NCBI GenBank assembly: GCA_014879345.1
Contig: JACSSI010000118.1
Coordinates: 1 to 10,122, forward strand
Source: Anaerolineae bacterium
Lineage (GTDB): Bacteria; Chloroflexota; Anaerolineae; Promineifilales; Promineifilaceae
Length of the DNA: 10,122 bases
Reading direction: 5' to 3'
Shown here one piece after another: positions 6,069 through 10,122 of this stretch. Both the position numbers and the translations under genes were made by a program. The notes beneath the pieces were generated by a model that was given only the letters and a program-made list of their open reading frames with translations, made no database searches and was not told the origin of the DNA. The first letter of the stretch is position 1. Each line of letters begins with the position of its first letter.

Positions 6069-7475
6069 GTGAAACAAAAACGTTTATCAAAAATAGGAAT
6101 TGTGCTGGTCTTGCTGCTGGCATTTGTTGTTGTTGCTTGCGGCCCGGCCATACCACCCGGCATGGAAGACGAGTACACCGCTATCATGAACGGCGAAGAG
6201 GCTGGACAAGAAGATGCTCATGGTGAAGAAGTAGCAGGCGAAGGTGAAACCGCCGATCCGCACCAGGAAGATGCAGAAGCTGCTCCAGTCGAAGCGCCGG
6301 AGTTGACAACAGACTTATCTGCTATGCCGCCCATTTCAGATAGAATGCTCAAAGAGCTTGCCCCAGATGAATATACAGAAACTGAAACCGGTTTGAAATA
6401 TTACGATTTGGTTGAAGGCGAGGGCATCTCCCCGGAAGATGGTTCCATCGTTCAGGCAAACTACGCAATTTGGGTCTTGGATGATGTCTCTGGCAACCCA
6501 ACTGTCATTGATGATTCCTTTGCTTTTGGGCAGCCCTTGAGTTTCATCATGGGCAGCCAACAAGTATTCCCGGGTTGGGAAGAAGGTATGTTGGGCATGA
6601 AACCAGGTGGTTCACGCCAGCTTATGATTCCACCCGCACTGGCTTTTGGTGAAGAAGGTATACCAGGAGCAGGCATTGGCCCAGAGACGACCATCGTCAT
6701 GGAAGTGGAATTGTTGGATGTGCAGCCTGCCCCAACCGCAGAAGCGCTCACCGACGATGATTATGAAACCACCGATTCCGGTTTGAAAATTGCCGTCCTC
6801 AATGAAGGTTCTGGTGAAGAAGCCGCAGAATTTGGTGATACGATCACCGTGGAATTTACCATCTGGGTTGCAGATGGTGAACGATTCTTCACCGGTACGG
6901 CAACGGCTGGACAGCCATTCACTTATCCCATCGGTTCTGGCGCTGTTTTCCCCGGCTGGGATGAAGGGGTAACTGGCATGACGGTGGGCGAAAAACGGCA
7001 ATTGCTCATTCCGTCTGAGTTGGGTTTAGGCTCAGAAAGTGTGGGTGAAATCGTACCGGCAAACGCCGACCTCTTGATGCAAGTGGAACTGCTGGATTTG
7101 GTTAAGCCCCGAAAAGCTACCGAGGTCGATGAAAACGACTTCGAGGTGACGGACAGCGGCTTGAAATATTATGACCTGGTTGAAGGGGATGGTGCCATGC
7201 CCGAGACTGGTCAGACCGTTGTTGTTCATTATACGGGCTGGTTAGAAGATGGGACGCAGTTTGACAGTTCCCTGGATCGGGGTCAGCCTTTCCCATTTGC
7301 CATTGGTACTGGCGCTGTGATTCCGGGTTGGGATGAAGGGGTAGCTACCATGAAGGTCGGTGGTGTGCGTCAATTGGTGATTCCGTCTGACCTGGCTTAT
7401 GGTGATAGTGGCAGTGGTGCCATTCCCCCGGGCGCAACGTTGATTTTTGAAGTGGAACTGCTGGATTTGGAATAG
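6069..7475 (+). CDS. Lipoprotein with three FKBP-type peptidyl-prolyl isomerase domains
   Basis: The start is GTG at 6069, with AAGGAG at 6058-6063 and a 5-nt gap; the upstream open frame to 5910 lacks this support. The 468-residue product begins with KQKR, a hydrophobic stretch and the lipobox VVVAC (Cys24), so it is an exported lipoprotein. An acidic low-complexity linker (about 30-95) follows, then FKBP domains at about 109-219, 239-343 and 365-468, each introduced by a GLK motif after an acidic/Thr spacer. Domain 3 has the canonical pocket: VHYTGW, FDSS, PFAIG, VIPGWDEG, LAYG and IFEVELL. Domain 1 has Phe for Tyr in LAFG and Met in VMEVELL. Domain 2 has lost the Asp of the FDSS position and the LAYG Tyr (LGLG). 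Domain 3 is probably the catalytic one and the others act in binding or chaperoning of exported proteins. Unlike its neighbours, the coding region contains no AACGGCCGTT. Confidence 0.93.
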   Translation: MKQKRLSKIGIVLVLLLAFVVVACGPAIPPGMEDEYTAIMNGEEAGQEDAHGEEVAGEGETADPHQEDAEAAPVEAPELTTDLSAMPPISDRMLKELAPDEYTETETGLKYYDLVEGEGISPEDGSIVQANYAIWVLDDVSGNPTVIDDSFAFGQPLSFIMGSQQVFPGWEEGMLGMKPGGSRQLMIPPALAFGEEGIPGAGIGPETTIVMEVELLDVQPAPTAEALTDDDYETTDSGLKIAVLNEGSGEEAAEFGDTITVEFTIWVADGERFFTGTATAGQPFTYPIGSGAVFPGWDEGVTGMTVGEKRQLLIPSELGLGSESVGEIVPANADLLMQVELLDLVKPRKATEVDENDFEVTDSGLKYYDLVEGDGAMPETGQTVVVHYTGWLEDGTQFDSSLDRGQPFPFAIGTGAVIPGWDEGVATMKVGGVRQLVIPSDLAYGDSGSGAIPPGATLIFEVELLDLE

Positions 7476-7506
7476 AAAACGGCCGTTACCTCAAATAAAA
7501 CAAAAT

Positions 7507-7547
7507 AAAAATCCCCGGCACTGCTAGAATGTGCCGGGGATTTTTTT
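7507..7547. terminator. Bidirectional intrinsic terminator between convergent genes
   Basis: A 15-bp perfect stem (7507-7521 against 7531-7545) centred on ATCCCCGGCAC/GTGCCGGGGAT has a 9-nt loop. Seven T residues (7541-7547) follow on the plus strand, and an interrupted T-rich run follows on the minus strand. It lies 31 nt after the FKBP stop and 8 nt from the ATP-grasp stop, so it can end both transcripts. Confidence 0.92.
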
Positions 7548-7554
7548 ATCAATC

Positions 7555-8385
7555 TCATGAACCCAGTTGCGTTAAAATTGATTCATATAATTGGACAACC
7601 CGTTCATCCCCTTCATGCTTGATGATGTGGTCAAAACCCGGAGAGGAATTAGCCTCAATGAGCCACAGCTTGCCTTGTTTGTCTTGGGCAATATCCAACC
7701 CGCAGAATGGAATCATCAGTTTGTCAAACATCGGGGCGCAGAAACTTTTTAATGCTTCTATGAACAGGGCATCATCCACATATTGAGCTTTTGAGCCTTC
7801 CCAATGCAGCGGGCTTAGGTTGCCAGTGAACGCAGCCTCGCCTACGATTTTTTCATAAGCAAATTGATAAATTCCATTGAGATACAACACCCGATATTCT
7901 GTTTCAATATCAATAAAGCGCTGTGCCAGCCCAACGAAATCAAATTTGGAACTGTTCATGTTAAAGACATCAAGCAGCGCTTTTTCCAACGAACGGCGAT
8001 TATCGACTTTGAATACATTGCTGCCCCAGGAGCCGCGATTCTTTTTCACAATCACTGGATAGGTGAAGGTGGCCTCGACTTGTTCAATGACGCCAAAAAT
8101 GGTGGCGCTTTCCAGATAGTGGGCGTATTTGTCATCACTATAGGGGTTTAGAAACGAGATGGTTTGGGGCATCTGTATCACATCATGGTAGAAGGAATAG
8201 AAGTAATCTTTATCCTGGCACAGTTTCATGACGGACTGGGGGTTGAGGGGAGTAGTCCAGTTGACAAAGGGGTAGGAACGGCCGTTTACCTCCACAGAAA
8301 TCAAATTATTCGTTTTATGATGCGACTGGTATGGTATGCCCATCCGGTCACAGGCGGCGATGAGTGCTTGGATGTTTCGGTTCAT
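7555..8385 (-). CDS. ATP-grasp ligase, RimK-like
   Basis: A 276-residue protein with an ATP-grasp fold. The phosphate-lysine strand YPVIVKKNRGSWGSNVFKV (109-127) supplies Lys114/115 and a glycine-rich loop. ETEYRVLYLNG (161-171) matches the central strand pair, and CGLDIAQ...LWLIEANSSPGFDHI (228-254) carries the Mg-binding Asp231, Glu244 and Asn246. Such enzymes form an acyl-phosphate and then join a carboxylate to an amine or other nucleophile. RimK, LysX, MvdD and cyanophycin-type ligases are relatives, but I cannot name the substrate. The gene appears to stand alone, with no partner precursor peptide visible. The ATG has no Shine-Dalgarno and an in-frame TGA lies seven codons upstream, so translation is probably from a short or absent leader. 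It contains one copy of the palindrome, at 8278-8285, encoding Asn-Gly-Arg. Confidence 0.85.
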   Translation of the reverse strand: MNRNIQALIAACDRMGIPYQSHHKTNNLISVEVNGRSYPFVNWTTPLNPQSVMKLCQDKDYFYSFYHDVIQMPQTISFLNPYSDDKYAHYLESATIFGVIEQVEATFTYPVIVKKNRGSWGSNVFKVDNRRSLEKALLDVFNMNSSKFDFVGLAQRFIDIETEYRVLYLNGIYQFAYEKIVGEAAFTGNLSPLHWEGSKAQYVDDALFIEALKSFCAPMFDKLMIPFCGLDIAQDKQGKLWLIEANSSPGFDHIIKHEGDERVVQLYESILTQLGS

Positions 8386-8473
8386 AATAAGAATGTTTCT
8401 GCATCAAATTAGTGCGAATTTCCACAAATTTCTTTTTCGCGTCAATTTGCGTTAATTCGATGCCATAAACTTG

Positions 8474-9649
8474 CTAACAAGCCGTCCAACGGCCGTTATC
8501 CTCGCTAGACTGGATCACACTCTGCACAAAACGCACACCCAGCAGCCCATCCCACGAGTTGGGGAAATGCAGCGCCAACGGATTCGCCTCCTTGCCAGCA
8601 CGGCGAGCCGCAATAGCCTCGGCGGCGTCTGCATAAATATTGGCAAAACCTTCGGGGAACCCCTCAGGATGACCCGCCACAATACGGCAGGAATGTTTGG
8701 TTAATGGCAGCGAGCCAGGGCCATTTGGCGTTCTGTTTTGTTCTGGCGCATTGAGCGGTTTAAACGCGAGCTTTTGCGGCACTTCCTGCATCCATTCCAG
8801 GCTGCCCTTTGTGCCGCTGACGCGAATCCGCAGGCAGTTTTCCACACCGGCTGCGGCTTGCGTCACCCAAAAACTGCCCCGCGCCCCATTGTCAAAACGC
8901 AGCATCGCCCCGGCATAATCATGAATCAGTCTGCCCGGTACGATATTGCCTGCCTCTGCGGTCACCTCTGCCACTTCCAAACCGGTGATAAAGCGCACCA
9001 GATTGTGGGCGTGCGTACCAATATCCCCCATGACGAGGGAAGGACCGCCCAAAACGGGATCATAGCGCCAGGGTACAGCATCCCCAGTCGGGTCAGATTT
9101 GCTTTCATCCGCTTTGCCACCCTGCACATATTCCACCTGCACCAGGCGAATAATGCCCAACTGCCCGTCGTCAACCATCGCTTTGGCTTGGCGCACCATC
9201 GGATAGCCCGTGTAATTGTGAGTCAGGCAAAAGACAAGACCAGACTCGACCACTTTTTGATGCAGGTCTTCCGCGTCCGCCAACGTATTCGTCATCGGTT
9301 TGTCGCAAATGACATCGAAGCCTAGGTCTAAAGCGGCCGTAGCGTATGCAAAATGGCTGTCGTTTGGCGTCATGATAGCCACCACATCCGCGCCATCTTC
9401 GCGGGCGGCTTCGGCGGCGAGCATATCAGGTACGGTCGTATACGCACGGTCGGGGTCGAGGCCAAGCTCTACTCCCGCTTGTTTGGCGCGTTCGGGATTA
9501 GATGACAAGACACTGGCGACAATTTCGTAACGGTCGTCCATACGGGCGGCTTGACGGTGCATTTCCCCGATAAAGGAACCGGGACCACCGCCAATAAGCG
9601 CAAGACGCAAACGACGACCTAAGAGTGAAACAACTGGATTGAGTGACAT
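8474..9649 (-). CDS. Gfo/Idh/MocA family NAD(P)-dependent oxidoreductase
   Basis: A 391-residue cytoplasmic dehydrogenase. The N-terminal Rossmann fold has LALIGGGPGSFIG (16-28) for the dinucleotide, then DVVAIMTPNDSHFAYA (88-103) and the family EKP motif as CDKPMTNT (Lys117). The C-terminal domain carries GDIGTHAHNLVRFITG, with the His/Asp pair expected in the active site. Relatives oxidise myo-inositol, glucose-type sugars or their derivatives; the GGGPGSFIG variant and length of about 390 resemble inositol or sugar-acid dehydrogenases, but the substrate is not determinable. AAGGAG (9656-9661) is 6 nt upstream of the ATG. It follows the UPF0303 gene with a repeat hairpin in the gap and is probably cotranscribed with it. 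The palindrome at 8489-8496 forms the Asn-Gly-Arg near the C terminus. Confidence 0.92.
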   Translation of the reverse strand: MSLNPVVSLLGRRLRLALIGGGPGSFIGEMHRQAARMDDRYEIVASVLSSNPERAKQAGVELGLDPDRAYTTVPDMLAAEAAREDGADVVAIMTPNDSHFAYATAALDLGFDVICDKPMTNTLADAEDLHQKVVESGLVFCLTHNYTGYPMVRQAKAMVDDGQLGIIRLVQVEYVQGGKADESKSDPTGDAVPWRYDPVLGGPSLVMGDIGTHAHNLVRFITGLEVAEVTAEAGNIVPGRLIHDYAGAMLRFDNGARGSFWVTQAAAGVENCLRIRVSGTKGSLEWMQEVPQKLAFKPLNAPEQNRTPNGPGSLPLTKHSCRIVAGHPEGFPEGFANIYADAAEAIAARRAGKEANPLALHFPNSWDGLLGVRFVQSVIQSSEDNGRWTAC

Positions 9650-9670
9650 GGAATTCTCCTTGGGGTAGAG

Positions 9671-9730
9671 CGTAGTGCGTAGTGCGTAGAACGTAGTTTT
9701 TCTGGACTACGCATTACGTTCTACGCACTA
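9671..9730. repeat. CGTAGTG heptamer hairpin between the UPF0303 and oxidoreductase genes
   Basis: Units CGTAGTG, CGTAGTG, CGTAGAA and CGTAGTT run from 9671 to 9698 with a period of 7, facing ACTACGC, ATTACGT and TCTACGC from 9706 to 9726. The perfect paired core is 15 bp, 9680-9694 against 9716-9730, extendable by three pairs with one G-U. It is the same family as 2485-2537 but more diverged. On the minus strand it overlaps the last codons and stop of the UPF0303 gene. No U-run follows the stem in the direction of transcription. Confidence 0.85.
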
Positions 9731-10122
9731 TTTTCTAAATAGGTACGGATGGCGTGGACGGCAACTTTATGATCTTCTTCTTGGGGGAGGCCGGAAACTG
9801 TCAATGTGCCAACCATGCCAGTGCCTTTGACGATGATGGGGAAACAGCCGCCGTGTGGTGCATATTCACTCTCAGGCAGCAGCATTGATTCTTCGATGGT
9901 GGAGCCTTCGCTTTTGAGCGATTGCCCAATGTAAAAAGAGCTGTGACCGACGCGGTTGACGAGGCGTACTTTGCGCTTGACCCACTCATCGTTATCGGCA
10001 GAAGTGCCGGGGCGGCTGGCATGGAACAGTTGATGGCCGCTGGTGCGGCTGATGTCGATGGTGATTGGCAGGTTTTCAGCGATGGCGTACTCGACAAGTT
10101 GGCTGCCGAGTTCCCAGGCGGT
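9721..10122 (-). CDS. UPF0303 / DUF336 (GlcG/HbpS-like) protein, 5' end outside the window
   Basis: 133 C-terminal residues are visible, reading continuously from base 10122 to TAG at 9721-9723. The family is about 160 residues long, so perhaps 25 N-terminal residues are missing. Clear family segments are NLPITIDISRTSGHQLFHA (17-35), RPGTSADNDEWVKRK (37-51), HSSFYIGQSLKSEG (60-73), EYAPHGGCFPI (86-96), and VGTLTVSGLPQEEDH (104-118), ending in HAIRTYLENSA. Related HbpS/GlcG-type proteins bind haem or cobalamin or have no assigned role; UPF0303 itself has no established function that I can state. It probably precedes the oxidoreductase in one transcript. The last residues Asn-Ser-Ala and the stop are encoded by the heptamer repeat, which suggests a 3' end remodelled by the repeat. 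Confidence 0.9.
   Translation of the reverse strand, partial: TAWELGSQLVEYAIAENLPITIDISRTSGHQLFHASRPGTSADNDEWVKRKVRLVNRVGHSSFYIGQSLKSEGSTIEESMLLPESEYAPHGGCFPIIVKGTGMVGTLTVSGLPQEEDHKVAVHAIRTYLENSA

Larger units (their letters stand above)
52..8497. repeat. Dispersed palindrome AACGGCCGTT, 15 copies across the window
   Basis: The 8-bp core ACGGCCGT starts at 53, 977, 1793, 2036, 2152, 3298, 4122, 4586, 4870, 5318, 5573, 5788, 7479, 8278 and 8489. All except 2152 (which ends TC) extend to the full decamer AACGGCCGTT. Flanks drift toward GG on the left and CC on the right, so some copies approach a 16-bp palindrome. Fourteen of 15 copies lie in coding sequence; 7479 lies just after the FKBP stop. 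With equal base frequencies about 0.01 decamers would be expected in this length. This feature is a set of sites, not a continuous element; it recalls the cyanobacterial HIP1 situation with a different sequence. Confidence 0.95.

Noticed and set aside
8411..8459. AT-rich stretch with repeated GCGAATT/CAATTTGCG-like words between the ATP-grasp and oxidoreductase genes, and a TTGACG-type -35
   Set aside because: The words are imperfect with no constant period, and the matching -10 is poor, so I call neither a repeat nor a promoter.
664..9340. GCGGCCGT at 664 and 9333 and GCGGCCGA at 5025 as further copies of the palindrome
   Set aside because: They share only the CGGCCG centre and lack the conserved AA/TT flanks, and such hexamers are plausible by chance in this composition.

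Overview
The window looks like chromosomal DNA of a free-living, non-proteobacterial bacterium. My best guess is Chloroflexota (Anaerolineae/Ardenticatenia-like), moderate confidence only. The grounds are roughly half GC content, an arg cluster dense in short repeats, start sites with weak or no Shine-Dalgarno, a very frequent perfect palindrome, and 7-bp-period tandem repeats in several gaps. No phage, transposase, tRNA, rRNA or CRISPR array is visible.

Region 1 (1-3830, minus strand) is an arginine biosynthesis operon transcribed right to left: promoter, short Arg-rich leader peptide, terminator hairpin, argC, argB, a GNAT acetyltransferase, then argD, which runs off the left edge. ArgB and ArgC phosphorylate and reduce N-acetylglutamate, and ArgD transaminates the product to N-acetylornithine. 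The GNAT sits where an N-acetylglutamate synthase would make sense. The leader carries five Arg codons in six and is followed by alternative stems that can be read as a classical 1:2 / 2:3 / 3:4 attenuator. Charged tRNA-Arg would then decide whether transcription reaches argC. This is the most notable find in the window.

Region 2 (3874-5857, minus) is a large membrane protein ending in an endonuclease/exonuclease/phosphatase domain, with an extended -10 promoter. Region 3 (6069-7547, plus) is a secreted lipoprotein with three FKBP prolyl-isomerase domains, only the last of which keeps the full active site. It converges on an ATP-grasp ligase gene (7555-8385, minus), and both share a bidirectional terminator. 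Region 4 (8474-10122, minus) is a Gfo/Idh/MocA oxidoreductase downstream of a UPF0303/DUF336 gene that is cut by the right edge.

Two repeat systems overlie the genes. The palindrome AACGGCCGTT occurs 14 times, plus one 9/10 copy, almost always inside genes and mostly in the frame giving Thr-Ala-Val. Arrays with a strict 7-bp period and several different unit sequences lie at three gene junctions, in the argC leader, and in frame inside argD, where a REP-like element has also landed.
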